Of a stretch of 64,000 nt of DNA, positions 1 to 10,523 are shown one piece after another; within the stretch, counting starts at the first letter, position 1; each line of letters begins with the position of its first letter. A model generated the notes under the pieces. That model was not told where the DNA came from. It was given only the letters and a program-made list of their open reading frames with translations, and made no database searches. Both the position numbers and the translations under genes were made by a program. This DNA is from Hexactinellida sp. DTS-2022. Taxonomy: Eukaryota > Porifera > Hexactinellida. The stretch spans positions 5,828,001 to 5,892,000 of the forward strand of contig JAPNXP010000009.1 of NCBI GenBank assembly GCA_028753945.1. The letters are read 5' to 3'.

Positions 1-166
1 ATGCATTCCCTCATCTCCGCATTAGGCACACAAGCAAATTTGTACGAATTCTTAGCCATCTACAAATTTTATTTTTGACTAAATAAATAGTACAACTAAA
101 CTTGTCAGAAATTGACTGCGTGGATATATAAAGTTAACCTTGAGATATTATACTGATTAGCGTAGG

Positions 167-3040
167 ATGGCGGATTCCAAATACTTTACTACGAACAAGA
201 AGGGCGAGATCGCCGAGCTCCGCATCGAGCTGAGAAGCGAGAAGAGAGACAGAAGAAAGGAGGCAGTGAAGAAGGTGATAGCCAGCATGACTGTTGGGAA
301 AGATGTAGGCTCATTGTTTCCGGACGTAGTCAACTGCATCCAAACAGACAATCTTGAATTGAAAAAACTAGTGTACCTGTACGTGCTGAACTATGCTAAG
401 AGCCAGCCAGACCTCACACTCATGTCTGTGAACACGTTTGTTCGCGACTCAGCTGATCTCAATCCGCTCATTCGCGCGCTAGCCATCCGCACCATGGGCT
501 GTATTCGCGTGGATCGGATCATAGAGCATATCTGTGAGCCGCTGAGGAAGTGCTTGAAAGATGAAGACCCCTACGTCAGGAAGACTGCTGCGATTTGTGT
601 TGCGAAACTCAACGATATGAATCCGAGTCTCGTGGAGGACCAGGGATTCTTGGACTTGCTGAAAGACCTGCTGGCTGACCCCAACCCCATGGTGGTTGCA
701 AACGCGGTCGCGGCACTGAGCGAAATATCGGAATGCTCCCCGAGCGCGGCCGAAGCCACCAAGCTGGACTACGCCACCATCAGCAAGCTGCTGGCCGCGC
801 TGAATGAGTGCACTGAGTGGGGACAGGTGTTCATACTGGACGCAGTGGCGCAGTTCGAGCCACAAGACGGCCAGGAGGCTCAGAGCATAACCGAGCGCGT
901 GGTGCCGCGCCTAGCTCACGGGAACGCAGCTGTTGTGCTGTCAGCTGTGAAATGTCTGATGAAGTACCATGAGCTCCTCCCGGCCGGGGCTGAGTACAAG
1001 GAGACCGTACTGAGTAAGCTGGCCCCGCCCCTAGTGACGCTCCTCTCAGCCGAGCCCGAGATACAGTACGTGGCGCTAAGGAATATAAACCTAATCGTAC
1101 AGCGCAACCCGGAGATAATGAAGCAGGAAATAAAGGTGTTCTTCGTAAAGTACAACGACCCTATCTACGTGAAGCTAGAAAAGCTAGACATAATGATTCG
1201 CCTGACTTCTGTTGAGAATATAGTGCAGGTGCTCTCTGAACTGAAGGAGTACGCGTCTGAGGTAGACGTGGATTTCGTTAGAAAGGCCGTACGAGCAATT
1301 GGCCGCTGTGCGATTAAAGTAGACTCCTCAGCTGAGCGGTGTGTTAAAACCTTGTTGGATTTAATTGAGACGAAAGTGAGTTACGTGGTGCAGGAGGCTG
1401 TTGTTGTAATTCGAGACATTTTCAGGAAATACCCGAACCAGTACGAGGAGGTTATCGACCCGCTCTGTAAGAACCTGGACAACCTGGACGAGCCTGAGGC
1501 CAGGGCGAGTATGATTTGGATAATCGGAGAGTACGGAGAGCGCATCGACAACTCAGCTGAGATTCTAGCCACCTTTGTTGACGGGTTCCAAGAGGAGTCC
1601 ACGCAGGTGCAGTTACAGCTGTTGACCTCTGTGGTTAAGCTGTTCCTCAAACACCCCCAGGACACGCAGGAGCTCGTGCAGAGAGTGCTCAACATGGCGA
1701 CACAGGAGAGCGACAACCCAGACCTCCGAGACAGGGGGTACATCTACTGGAGACTCCTCTCCACTGACCCTGTCGCGGCTAAGAACGTGGTGCTAGCGGA
1801 GAAGCCGCTTATATCCGAGGAAACCGATCTCCTGGAGCCGGCAATGCTGCGGGAGCTCATCTCTCACATCGCCACTCTCGCCTCCGTGTACCACAAGCCG
1901 CCCAGCTCCTTCATAGACGGACGCGTGCCTCTGCGACAGCTGAAGAACCCGGTGCTGGAGGAGATATCCGTGGTGCCGGCGGAGCTGCAGAACGAGGACT
2001 CGCTGGTGCCAGAGACCGAGAGCCAGACCAGCGAGGATGTGCAGAGTGAGACCCCAGTTCCACAGATCCCGGAGGACAACCTCTTAGGGGACCTCCTGAC
2101 GCTAGACCTCTCCAGCCCTCTGGTTCTAGGGGGCATGAACACGTACGATATTGGGAACCCGTCTATGATCAGCCAGAACAAGATGATCCAGTCAGGAGAA
2201 GACCTGCTAGGTGGGGACCTAGGGGGACTCCTGTTCGACCCTGTTCTGCCCAATCTCTCCCAGGCGGCACCATCCGGCACCACGGATATTGGCTTCGACA
2301 TATTCAGTCAGTACTCGACTCCCGCATTAAACCCTTTCCAGCTAGTGCTGCCGAAGGAGCTAGTGCTTCCTGCGGCAAAGGGAAAGGGCCTCGAGGTGTC
2401 TGCGACTTTCGCGCGGCGCAACAAAGAGGTTTACATGGACCTCACGCTCCTCAACCGGGCACTGCTGCCGCTTAAAGATTTCGCGATTAAGTTTAACAAG
2501 AACAGTTTCGCGCTTGCTCCCGCTGGCCAGCTGAACATAATGACACCTCTCCAGCCCAACAAAAGCATTGATATGTCCCTGGCTCTCAACACGTCCAATC
2601 CTGTGGAGAAAATGGAGCCTCTCAACAAGCTGGATGTGGCTATAAAGACCGATGTTGGAATGATTATATTCACTTGCTTCGTCCCGTATCACGTTCTATT
2701 CAGTGACGACGGTAAACTGGAGCCGAAAACTTATCTGGAGGCGTGGAAACAGATCCCAGACGCGAATGAAAGTGTTTTCACACTCGAAACTAATCTCGAT
2801 TCTCGGGCGATAATAACTCGCTTGGAAGCTAACAATATTTTCAACACAACTGTCAAGTCTATTGAAGGCCAAGAGCTCCTCTACATGACTAATAAATTCG
2901 TCAACAATTTATGGGTACTCACTGAGATAAAGATCCCTGATCAAATGCCGATTACTTCTGCTCAAGTCTCAATGAAAAGCCGCACTTTGGATGTGATATC
3001 TGGAGTGTTCGACTCTATGAAGGCTATTCTAGCTGTCTAG
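167..3040 (+). CDS. AP2B1: AP-1/AP-2 complex beta subunit (beta-adaptin)
   Basis: Large subunit of a clathrin adaptor complex (AP-1 at trans-Golgi/endosomes or AP-2 at the plasma membrane). A single 957-residue exon, close to the usual ~940. The N-terminal ~590 residues are the conserved HEAT/armadillo trunk, starting with the typical MADSKYFTTNKKGEI. A hinge of about residues 600-730 is acidic and holds two clathrin-box-like stretches (LLGDLLTLDL near 650; LLGGDLGGLLF near 695). The last ~230 residues are the Ig-like ear plus platform domain that binds accessory proteins. Many invertebrates have one beta chain shared by AP-1 and AP-2, so the symbol is a family label. The ATG at 167 gives the canonical N-terminus. 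No intron is needed, which is unusual for an animal gene of this size. Confidence 0.95.
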   Translation: MADSKYFTTNKKGEIAELRIELRSEKRDRRKEAVKKVIASMTVGKDVGSLFPDVVNCIQTDNLELKKLVYLYVLNYAKSQPDLTLMSVNTFVRDSADLNPLIRALAIRTMGCIRVDRIIEHICEPLRKCLKDEDPYVRKTAAICVAKLNDMNPSLVEDQGFLDLLKDLLADPNPMVVANAVAALSEISECSPSAAEATKLDYATISKLLAALNECTEWGQVFILDAVAQFEPQDGQEAQSITERVVPRLAHGNAAVVLSAVKCLMKYHELLPAGAEYKETVLSKLAPPLVTLLSAEPEIQYVALRNINLIVQRNPEIMKQEIKVFFVKYNDPIYVKLEKLDIMIRLTSVENIVQVLSELKEYASEVDVDFVRKAVRAIGRCAIKVDSSAERCVKTLLDLIETKVSYVVQEAVVVIRDIFRKYPNQYEEVIDPLCKNLDNLDEPEARASMIWIIGEYGERIDNSAEILATFVDGFQEESTQVQLQLLTSVVKLFLKHPQDTQELVQRVLNMATQESDNPDLRDRGYIYWRLLSTDPVAAKNVVLAEKPLISEETDLLEPAMLRELISHIATLASVYHKPPSSFIDGRVPLRQLKNPVLEEISVVPAELQNEDSLVPETESQTSEDVQSETPVPQIPEDNLLGDLLTLDLSSPLVLGGMNTYDIGNPSMISQNKMIQSGEDLLGGDLGGLLFDPVLPNLSQAAPSGTTDIGFDIFSQYSTPALNPFQLVLPKELVLPAAKGKGLEVSATFARRNKEVYMDLTLLNRALLPLKDFAIKFNKNSFALAPAGQLNIMTPLQPNKSIDMSLALNTSNPVEKMEPLNKLDVAIKTDVGMIIFTCFVPYHVLFSDDGKLEPKTYLEAWKQIPDANESVFTLETNLDSRAIITRLEANNIFNTTVKSIEGQELLYMTNKFVNNLWVLTEIKIPDQMPITSAQVSMKSRTLDVISGVFDSMKAILAV

Positions 3041-3918
3041 CTGTACACACTATTAAACTTGTAGTTTCTGATACCTAGATTAGTGATAGGTTGGCTAATG
3101 CATTATCAGTACATTATAGCTAGAACACATGTTTGTATGTATATCATAATATTGAGTGAGATTAGGCTGTAATTTGTACCTTGTTTGTTTGTATGTACAA
3201 TAGGCAAGACTATATTATCCATAATTAACGTTTTTACATTGGATGTCTTTATTTGTATTGGAGGATTAGGTTAAAGTTTAAACGTTAAACTCTCGTTAGT
3301 TTAAATCAGGGACCTTGCACATTTGTACTGCCAACTTATCTCAGTAATCGATCCATTGTTTTTGTACTCTTAACCCGAACTTAATTTATCCATGCTCTAC
3401 TAACGATAGTCAACTGTATTAATTGGAGTTATTTGTTTAAATCAGGGTTCCGCAAACTAGGTTTTTCAGGGCATGCGGCCTGAAACAACCTTATGTGTGA
3501 CCTGATAGCCCAATGGAAATTTGTATCATGTGTGGCCTGAGAGACATTTCTAATTTTCATCTGGCTTGTACACAGTAAATTATAGTACGTATTACAACAA
3601 CATAATAGTTTTGTTATAATTTTCGAAAAATTTCTCGATATTGTTTGCGGCCTGTGGAAAATTTCATTAAGATTATGTGGCCTGATATAAATGAAAGTTT
3701 GAGGAACCCTGGTTTAAATCCTATATTCCGTTGGATTATCATGTTGCAATTGTCTCACTAATTTGTTAAGAGTTTGCTTAGGCATTCGCTCCGTGATAAG
3801 ACAAGTAGCTGGTTAGCTGCATATTATGTTTCATACCGTTACTGTATAATAGGATTTAAGCACTAAGTGGTTTGTTAATTAATAGCACAATCAATATTGT
3901 AATTTGTATCAAACTACG
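3041..3918. other. Intergenic, beta-adaptin to first IKK-like gene
   Basis: An 878-bp AT-rich spacer with no convincing gene. It contains one complete hAT-like MITE (listed separately). The remaining sequence probably holds the 3' end of beta-adaptin and the promoter of the kinase. Confidence 0.6.
3443..3711. mobile_element. hAT-like MITE with 8-bp target duplication
   Basis: A 269-bp element with inverted ends CAGGGTTCCGCAAACT and AGTTTGAGGAACCCTG (two mismatches). It is flanked by a perfect 8-bp direct repeat GTTTAAAT (3435-3442 and 3712-3719). The 8-bp duplication and CAGGGTTC-type ends are typical of the hAT superfamily. There is no coding capacity. Internally, 'gcggcctg/ggcctga' words repeat. 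Confidence 0.85.
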
Positions 3919-5991
3919 ATGTCGAATACTTATGATGCTTTACCAGTAATAGCATGGGATCCACCGATTAAGATAGGAAATGGTCCATTTGCCCATGTAG
4001 CTCTTTTCAACCCCAAGGATCAGAGGTATGCCCCCATTGCTGCTAAAATATTCCATGCGAAAATCGAGAGCCTTCCTAATGAAGCAACTCGGTGTCACTA
4101 CGAGAAAAAGCTACTTCGCCAACTTAACCACAATAACATCGTCAAATGCATTGAAGGGCCGCATGAACTCGTGAATCTATATCCCGACAGTTCTATAATG
4201 TTTATGCAGTATTGCAATGGTGGTAGTTTGAGGGAATTGATTGAGAGAAGCGAGAATGCATTCGGAGCTCCTCAGTCGGTTGTGATGGATTTCTTGTCTC
4301 ACATGTCTGAAGGAATTAATTATTTGCATTCAAGACAGGTAATACACAGGAATATTAAGCCAGAAAATATTCTTCTACATCACGTAAATCAGAATGAAAT
4401 CATTTATAAACTCGCGGATTTCGGTTATGCTCATCAATTTTCAGTTTTGAGCAATTTTAAATCGTTTATTGGAACTTTTCAATATATATCCCCTGAGATA
4501 ATTAATAGCACTGAAAATCCAAACAAAATTACTGGTAAGACTCCTCTGCCGAATAGCACTGTTGATTTGTGGGCATTGGGGGTTACGGCTTTCGAGGTCA
4601 TAACTGGCTCACGCCCTTTTATGAAAGATATGGTGGGGCTAGAGTGGGCCAGACACATTCAAGGGAAACGAAAGGATGAGATACACATATACAGCGATGA
4701 ATCGAACCAGCTAGTGTACTCTAGCACAATACCGCGGCCTCATAGGTTGTCAACCGTTCTCTGTGATCGACTGACAGCTTGGTTGAAACTCCTCTTAGAC
4801 GCTAACCCGGAAACACGAGGGGGGCGTGACCCCCCTCCTGGGATGCAGAAAAATGTCTGGTATTCCACCATGCAATCTATTCAGAACGTTTGCGTTTTTA
4901 ATTTTGTTCTTTTGCATGAATGGTTGATAAAGCCCACTCAATGTTATCAAAACGATGATCGGGAATCTGTTCTTCAATCCTTCATTAAATGTATTGGGAA
5001 TCCTAACGAATTCCTAATATTGAGGGAAGATGGAAAGACTTTGAATCAATTGGGGCCAGATGAAACTTGTTGCAGACACCGAAATGAAGGTAGCATCTAC
5101 ATTCTACCAATATACCCTAAAAAACATCATAAACCGTTGGAATTTAATCTTTCACCTGAAATTTCAAATATTTTAAGTGAAGGGTTCGTTTCTCTAAATA
5201 AGCTAAAAATCGTTCGACAACTCAAGCAAGTTCTCTCTTTCTTTCTGCAATTATTGTGCGAGTATGAAGCCTTCTTCAGAGGTGGCGTAGCTATAACTAA
5301 CTTCATTAAGCTCTCGGTTGGTAATATCAAAAATCATATAAAGGAATTCGCGTGTCAACGATCTTCCCTTGACGCTATCGATGTCTTCTTACCGAATTCA
5401 GTCATTGATGGTACGCTGTCCAAATTAAAGCGAATATCCCAAATGCCGCAGCATAGGAAGACTAGCGATAGGATTGCTTCTGTGATGCAGAAATGGGAGG
5501 AACTTAAGCAGGTGTACCTCACTACGATTCCCGAGGTGAGCGCCAGCCAGGATCAGTGTCGAGAAGCAGATACGCTGGTAACTCGTGTAGAATATTTGTT
5601 GGCTGTTTATCCCTGTCAGGTTTATATTGCTGAACTTGAAGGTAGGCGAATTGCCATCCAGGCACTAATAAACATGGCAATCGAAATGATTGAAAATGTA
5701 GGTTACTCGAACGGTGTGAAGATTAGTAGAATAATAAATGAAGAAATCATTTTCTTTCAAAATAAACAAATGATAATTGATGCAATGTTTTCTGACATTC
5801 ATACTTTACCAAATACTCTAATGACGATTGAGTCAGATTTGAATCGAGTCTGCATGCTTATGAACAAAGAATTCATTTCTGGAGTTTCGAGCAAATCCAC
5901 AGAAGCTATTGATGAGCTCAGCTCCTTAACGGAGGCTAATTACGTTATTATTGATTTTGATGACCTTGAGCATCGAGATAAGACTTTTTAG
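3919..5991 (+). CDS. IKK-like kinase 1, probable pseudokinase (HRN)
   Basis: A 690-residue IKK-family protein. The N-terminal kinase domain (about 12-310) has the Lys of VAIK as K43, a DFG motif at 167-169 and the activation-loop SxxxS pair (S178, S182) of IKKs. The IKK hallmark WLKLLLDANPETRGGRD follows the kinase domain, then a ubiquitin-like region and a long helical scaffold region. The catalytic loop reads HRN (143-145) instead of HRD, so the catalytic Asp is replaced by Asn; this predicts weak or no phosphotransfer. A TTG 15 bp upstream is in frame, but the first ATG is at 3919. It is a diverged paralog of the gene at 7501 with TIPRL between them; it may act as a scaffold or dimer partner (inference). 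Confidence 0.85.
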   Translation: MSNTYDALPVIAWDPPIKIGNGPFAHVALFNPKDQRYAPIAAKIFHAKIESLPNEATRCHYEKKLLRQLNHNNIVKCIEGPHELVNLYPDSSIMFMQYCNGGSLRELIERSENAFGAPQSVVMDFLSHMSEGINYLHSRQVIHRNIKPENILLHHVNQNEIIYKLADFGYAHQFSVLSNFKSFIGTFQYISPEIINSTENPNKITGKTPLPNSTVDLWALGVTAFEVITGSRPFMKDMVGLEWARHIQGKRKDEIHIYSDESNQLVYSSTIPRPHRLSTVLCDRLTAWLKLLLDANPETRGGRDPPPGMQKNVWYSTMQSIQNVCVFNFVLLHEWLIKPTQCYQNDDRESVLQSFIKCIGNPNEFLILREDGKTLNQLGPDETCCRHRNEGSIYILPIYPKKHHKPLEFNLSPEISNILSEGFVSLNKLKIVRQLKQVLSFFLQLLCEYEAFFRGGVAITNFIKLSVGNIKNHIKEFACQRSSLDAIDVFLPNSVIDGTLSKLKRISQMPQHRKTSDRIASVMQKWEELKQVYLTTIPEVSASQDQCREADTLVTRVEYLLAVYPCQVYIAELEGRRIAIQALINMAIEMIENVGYSNGVKISRIINEEIIFFQNKQMIIDAMFSDIHTLPNTLMTIESDLNRVCMLMNKEFISGVSSKSTEAIDELSSLTEANYVIIDFDDLEHRDKTF

Positions 5992-6342
5992 AATGAGGTA
6001 TCTGCAAATTTGTAAATATTGCTTTTTTTATTTTTTAGTATTTCATTTCCAATTAATTTATCAATTCTATTGTGTAAATATATCTAATCTTACAATTTTA
6101 ACCCTGTTGTGAAAATAAATATTTTGATAACTCTTTGATTATTTTTATTTAAATTATAGTTATAACAACATTGAAGCCTCTGGGTGTCCTTATAACCATC
6201 TTATAGAATTGAGAAATTAATTTATTAAGTTTGTATTCAAAATTCGCAAGTACAACTCGTCGAATTTTCGCATGCAATGTTTTATAGAAATATATTTATA
6301 GTATTGTATTGTATTTCCATCAAGCCAGGCTTTTGGTGTTGA
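5992..6342. other. Intergenic, AT-rich
   Basis: A 351-bp AT-rich spacer. 'aataaa'-like sequence near 6114 fits a poly(A) signal for the upstream kinase. I see nothing else. Confidence 0.5.
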
Positions 6343-7191
6343 ATGGCAGTTAGCAAGGCAGAGATTAATGAACCGATCATTGAATCTATGCAGGTTGGTG
6401 ATTGGCAGTTTTCGTCTCAGAAGAGTCATATTTTGAATTCTAAATGCGTTAATCAGTCCCAGTGTTGCGCTGTCCCTGCACTCGCTACAGTTGACAATAA
6501 GCGGAGACTATACTGTGACCACTGTTGCTTCGAGAAACTTCTTGAGCTACCAGAGCTGCCTGAAATGTGTTTTGCACAGAATTTGTTGGTTATCGAGCAC
6601 TGCTCGGGTGTTAAGATTTGTTTCACAGCTTTTGACGCTCTCCGGCTGGTGGATCCCCACGATGACAAACTGAAGGTACAAATGGCTGAGAAATGGAAGG
6701 AGGAGAGGGCTAATACGAAGGGCGTTGGAGATGTGGTGCACCCTTTCGACTGGACTTACACCACTGAGTACGCCGGGACTATAGTCCCATCTTCCCACGA
6801 CTTTATCAGGGTAGAACAGACAAAGGAGCAGATAAATTTAGAGAAACTTAAGCAGCAAGAGAAGATACTGTTCTATAGTGAAATTGTTCTGTTTGAAGAT
6901 GAACTGGCTGACAACGGAGTCTCTATTCTGACTGTTAAAATCCGCGTTATGACCAGCTGTTTCTTCATTCTCCTGCGGCTGTTTCTGCGAGTGGATGGTG
7001 TTCTTATTCGCGTTAACGAGACGCGTATTTACCATGAGATGGGCACCCAATGCTTGCTGAGAGAGATATCGAGCAGAGAAGGCGCCACTAAAGACATCCA
7101 CCCTACTCTGCACACACAGCAAGATGCGGTCGCGCGGCTGCTGCCTGTTAAGTACCAGAGAATGGAGAAGTTAATTCTGCCACTGGTCTAG
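6343..7191 (+). CDS. TIPRL: TIP41-like protein, PP2A-family regulator
   Basis: A 282-residue homolog of TIPRL/Tip41, which binds PP2A-family catalytic subunits and links to TOR signalling (family knowledge). Conserved blocks seen: GDWQFSSQKSHI near 19; LPEMCFAQNLL near 73; HPFDWTYTTEYAGT near 133; LFEDELADNGVS near 182; VKIRVMTSCFFILLRLFLRVDG near 198-219. Between the first two blocks lies an extra Cys-rich stretch (about 35-68; C-x7-CC ... CDHCC) that I do not expect in the family. It is an in-frame insertion, possibly a small metal-binding loop. One exon, same strand as both flanking IKK-like genes. Confidence 0.93.
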   Translation: MAVSKAEINEPIIESMQVGDWQFSSQKSHILNSKCVNQSQCCAVPALATVDNKRRLYCDHCCFEKLLELPELPEMCFAQNLLVIEHCSGVKICFTAFDALRLVDPHDDKLKVQMAEKWKEERANTKGVGDVVHPFDWTYTTEYAGTIVPSSHDFIRVEQTKEQINLEKLKQQEKILFYSEIVLFEDELADNGVSILTVKIRVMTSCFFILLRLFLRVDGVLIRVNETRIYHEMGTQCLLREISSREGATKDIHPTLHTQQDAVARLLPVKYQRMEKLILPLV

Positions 7192-7500
7192 TGTTTGTGT
7201 TTGTATTGTGACTCGGCCGTTCTTTGCAAGTCATGCTGTGACTATGAATATAGTTTGGTAGATTTACAGACACTTTGTAAAATAGAAAATTAAAACAACT
7301 ACAGTAGAACAGAAAATGGAAAATGACCACGTTTTTCCTTGTGTACGTACTAACCGAGTTTACCCTACATAGAATACATACTGCTTTATAAACTTTTACT
7401 ACACAATTGTACTTACTAGCCTAGGTACGTTGTAACCGAGTTGTACTGGACTATATACATTATATAAGCACAATTTACTTGGTAATTAAGTAACTAGGTG
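7192..7500. other. Intergenic, TIPRL to second IKK-like gene
   Basis: A 309-bp AT-rich spacer with no further feature recognised. Confidence 0.5.
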
Positions 7501-9786
7501 ATGGCCGACATTAACGTTCCCCTGCTCCCTCCCAACTACCCGGACACCCGGCGAGCCAGCGGCCCGCAGCGCATGTACCCCGCGGAGCAGTCTCTGTGGG
7601 AAGAGAAGCGACACTTGGGGCAGGGCACCTTCGGCCGCGTCTCTCTATGGGTACACATTGGGGACGAGTCCCAGGAGATGGCAGTCAAGTTCTACGATAG
7701 GAATGCGGACCATTCTATTCTCGTGCGGAACCTGAGGGAAGAGCAGCTGTTGCAGCAGACAAAGCATCCGAACATAGTTTGCTATCTGAAGCAGCCAGCT
7801 GACTTCGTTAATCCGCAGGCTTACATGGGCTGCGGCATTATCTGCATGGAGTACTGCAACAGGGGAGACCTGCGGAAGATGATTAAACAGAGCGAGAACG
7901 TGTTTGGGGCCTCACAGAATCTGGTGCTACTGTTCCTCAGCAATATAGCATCTGCTCTACAGTACCTGCACCAACAGAATATTATACACAGAGATATTAA
8001 GCCGGAGAACATTCTAGTTAAGTCAGAGTCTCCCGCGGCTGTTTCTTTCAAGCTCGTAGACTTAGGTTTCGCGACTCAATTCACTAACCAGAGTAACTTC
8101 CAATCATTCGTAGGCACTATGCAGTATTTCCCGCCGGAAATGCTCGAGGTTGGCTTCAGAATGGCTGGCACCAGTCTGGACGAGGCCTCCTCTCCCAACA
8201 GCTCCGTGGACCTCTGGGCTTTCGGAATTGTTGTCTATGAACTCATCTGCGGCACTCGACCCTTCGCGCCTAGCCTGACAGGTCTGGAGTGGCTGCAGCT
8301 CGTCAAGACGAAGGAGAAACACCACATTTGTATCTACAAGGACAAAGACGGCGAGACTTGCTACTCCTCAGACCTACAAGAACCCAACCAGATGGAGGAG
8401 CCCTATGCCCGGGCCATCGCCGACTGGCTAACTGTTCTGCTGGACAAGGATCCCCAGACCAGGGGCGGTAGGGACAAAGTGCGGAATATTATTGAGTCGG
8501 ACTGGCCGGACCGACTCGAGCGTATCCTCTCCACGCGCTACGTTAAAATCGCGCTTATTCACGAGCTGAGGAGTCGGTACTACGACTGCACGCCTGGACT
8601 GTCGATAAGAAGTTTCATGGATCGAATCGGACGAGACATCGGGCCCACCGACAACTTTATTATCCTCTGTACGGACGGGTGTGTGCTTAATCCCGAGGGT
8701 ACCATAGACCAGTGTCTGACTAACAAGTACACGGGAGAGCTCTACATACTCCCGAGCACCCCCCCTGGCAGGCCCTGTCCCCTGGAGCTAGACACTCCCC
8801 TCTCGGTATTAACACTGCTGGACCAGAACTTCTCTGCCATAGACTCTGCACATTTCAGTTTCGTGGTTAACCCTGTGTTCCAGTACGTGTACAAGCGGTA
8901 CCAGGAGGTGACCATATTCCTTAACGCGGGTATTTCTCTGCAGCTCTACCTCGAGGAGCATCTGAAGGACATGACCAGTCTTGAGCACAAGCTGCGCATC
9001 TCTACTGAGACCATATACTCCAGATGCTCATTCATTAAAGAGAATATTCTAGAACACATTATGAAGGAGATGTACAGCTTTCTTCGCAACGCAGATTGCC
9101 CCGAACAGACAGCTGCTATTCAGTCTTCTATTCACCAGTGGGGCCAGCTTAAGGTCATGATATGCTCCATTCTACAGGAAGTGCACTCAATCGACACGGA
9201 CCACTGCGAATCTGCGGCTGAGGTCATCAGTCGGTGCAAGAGTTTGATGTCGCAGCACCCCTGCCAAGGGTACATTAAGGAGCTCCAAATGCGGTTTTCA
9301 CACCTTCAGAGTGTGGTGCGACTGCTCATGGACATGTCCGAGCGATCCTACTACGCCAACGGCACCAGACTGGCGGCTGATATAACCGACTTTATCGATT
9401 TTATAAACGCTAGGTACGTCGAGTTGCAGGCTTACTTCCTGGAGTGCATCTCTCTCTACCGAGCGATATACGACCACAGGTGTGATTTCCACAGGACAAT
9501 AGGCTTGATAGAGAAAGACTTCTTATGCAATCTCAACGATCAATTTATGAAAGCATTCACTTCTGCTTTTCACTCAGTGAATCGCCGCGGTTCGAAACTA
9601 AGTTCGTTCGAGTCCCCCCACACCAGCCCGGACCCCCCATGGCAAGAACAAGAGCTGTCCCTCGGCGAGACAATGGTTAGTCTAGAAGAAACCGTCAATC
9701 TATGCGAAAAGTTTTTCAATGAAATTCATTCGGTTAGACTTGAATTCACCCATGTGAAAGACCCACCCCGGAAGGTTAATTACTGA
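7501..9786 (+). CDS. IKK-like kinase 2 (IKK alpha/beta type)
   Basis: A 761-residue IKK-family serine kinase expected to act in NF-kB or innate signalling. The kinase domain spans about 31-330: glycine loop LGQGTFGRV (39-47), K63, HRDIKPEN (163-170), and DLG in place of DFG (187-189), a substitution also found in vertebrate IKK alpha and beta. The activation loop keeps the SxxxS pair (S198/S202) before FVGTMQY. The domain ends with the IKK hallmark WLTVLLDKDPQTRGGRD, followed by a ubiquitin-like domain and helical scaffold/dimerisation region. I see no clear NEMO-binding LDWSWL-type motif at the C-terminus. A GTG precedes the ATG at 7501. Catalytic residues are intact, unlike in the paralog at 3919. 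Confidence 0.9.
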   Translation: MADINVPLLPPNYPDTRRASGPQRMYPAEQSLWEEKRHLGQGTFGRVSLWVHIGDESQEMAVKFYDRNADHSILVRNLREEQLLQQTKHPNIVCYLKQPADFVNPQAYMGCGIICMEYCNRGDLRKMIKQSENVFGASQNLVLLFLSNIASALQYLHQQNIIHRDIKPENILVKSESPAAVSFKLVDLGFATQFTNQSNFQSFVGTMQYFPPEMLEVGFRMAGTSLDEASSPNSSVDLWAFGIVVYELICGTRPFAPSLTGLEWLQLVKTKEKHHICIYKDKDGETCYSSDLQEPNQMEEPYARAIADWLTVLLDKDPQTRGGRDKVRNIIESDWPDRLERILSTRYVKIALIHELRSRYYDCTPGLSIRSFMDRIGRDIGPTDNFIILCTDGCVLNPEGTIDQCLTNKYTGELYILPSTPPGRPCPLELDTPLSVLTLLDQNFSAIDSAHFSFVVNPVFQYVYKRYQEVTIFLNAGISLQLYLEEHLKDMTSLEHKLRISTETIYSRCSFIKENILEHIMKEMYSFLRNADCPEQTAAIQSSIHQWGQLKVMICSILQEVHSIDTDHCESAAEVISRCKSLMSQHPCQGYIKELQMRFSHLQSVVRLLMDMSERSYYANGTRLAADITDFIDFINARYVELQAYFLECISLYRAIYDHRCDFHRTIGLIEKDFLCNLNDQFMKAFTSAFHSVNRRGSKLSSFESPHTSPDPPWQEQELSLGETMVSLEETVNLCEKFFNEIHSVRLEFTHVKDPPRKVNY

Positions 9787-10523
9787 TACCTAACTACTCT
9801 GGTGTATATTTTGCTCCCTCCTAGTTACATAGTGCTTCTATTGCTGGACTTGTCTGTCTTTTGGTTGAAAGGAATTCACATTTTGATGCTCAATGAGTTT
9901 GTCTATTTGATATTCTTTTTATACTAAGAATTTACTGCTTGCTTATTTAATTTCTGACAGAATATTATTTGGAATAGAGTTATTTAGGATATTTTATTAA
10001 TTGATCCTAGAAATATTTACCCTCTGTAGATTATGGTGTGGCCTTTAGTCTGTAAAGCCAAATACATACATGGATTCATTTTCACGATTATTTTGAAACG
10101 CCCTTTGTAATTTAAACTAAAAAAATTTCAATTGACTATACGTTTAATAACATGGACTTTGAGGACTCACGGAATTCGGCATACACACTCTTGTAGCTAT
10201 ATTTAATTTATTGGATAGTTCATCATTAAATTAAGTCGATTAGTTATATTTTAGATAATTTCCATATATGGGCATGTACCCATACTTATACGAGTTTATA
10301 CCTTATTTGGTAGTATGTTAACTTGATCATTTGAACAATCAATGAAATGGTGTCTTAGCTAAATTTGTATAAATATAAATTCAAGCCTAAATTTCCTTTT
10401 ATGGTATGAAACCGTAAGTTCCATTTTGGCATTGTACAGTTGTGAATCCACCCAGTTCCTATAAATTATACTGATTCTATTCTCCATATTATTATAACCT
10501 CGAATACTCAGATAGAATTACAG
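9787..10523. other. Intergenic, AT-rich
   Basis: A 737-bp AT-rich spacer between the second IKK-like gene and WDR1. No ORF, RNA gene or clear repeat recognised. Confidence 0.5.

Noticed and set aside
479..2692. Long antisense ORFs within beta-adaptin
   Set aside because: Shadow frames of a GC-rich coding exon, as are similar ORFs opposite INTS8, XPB and LKR.
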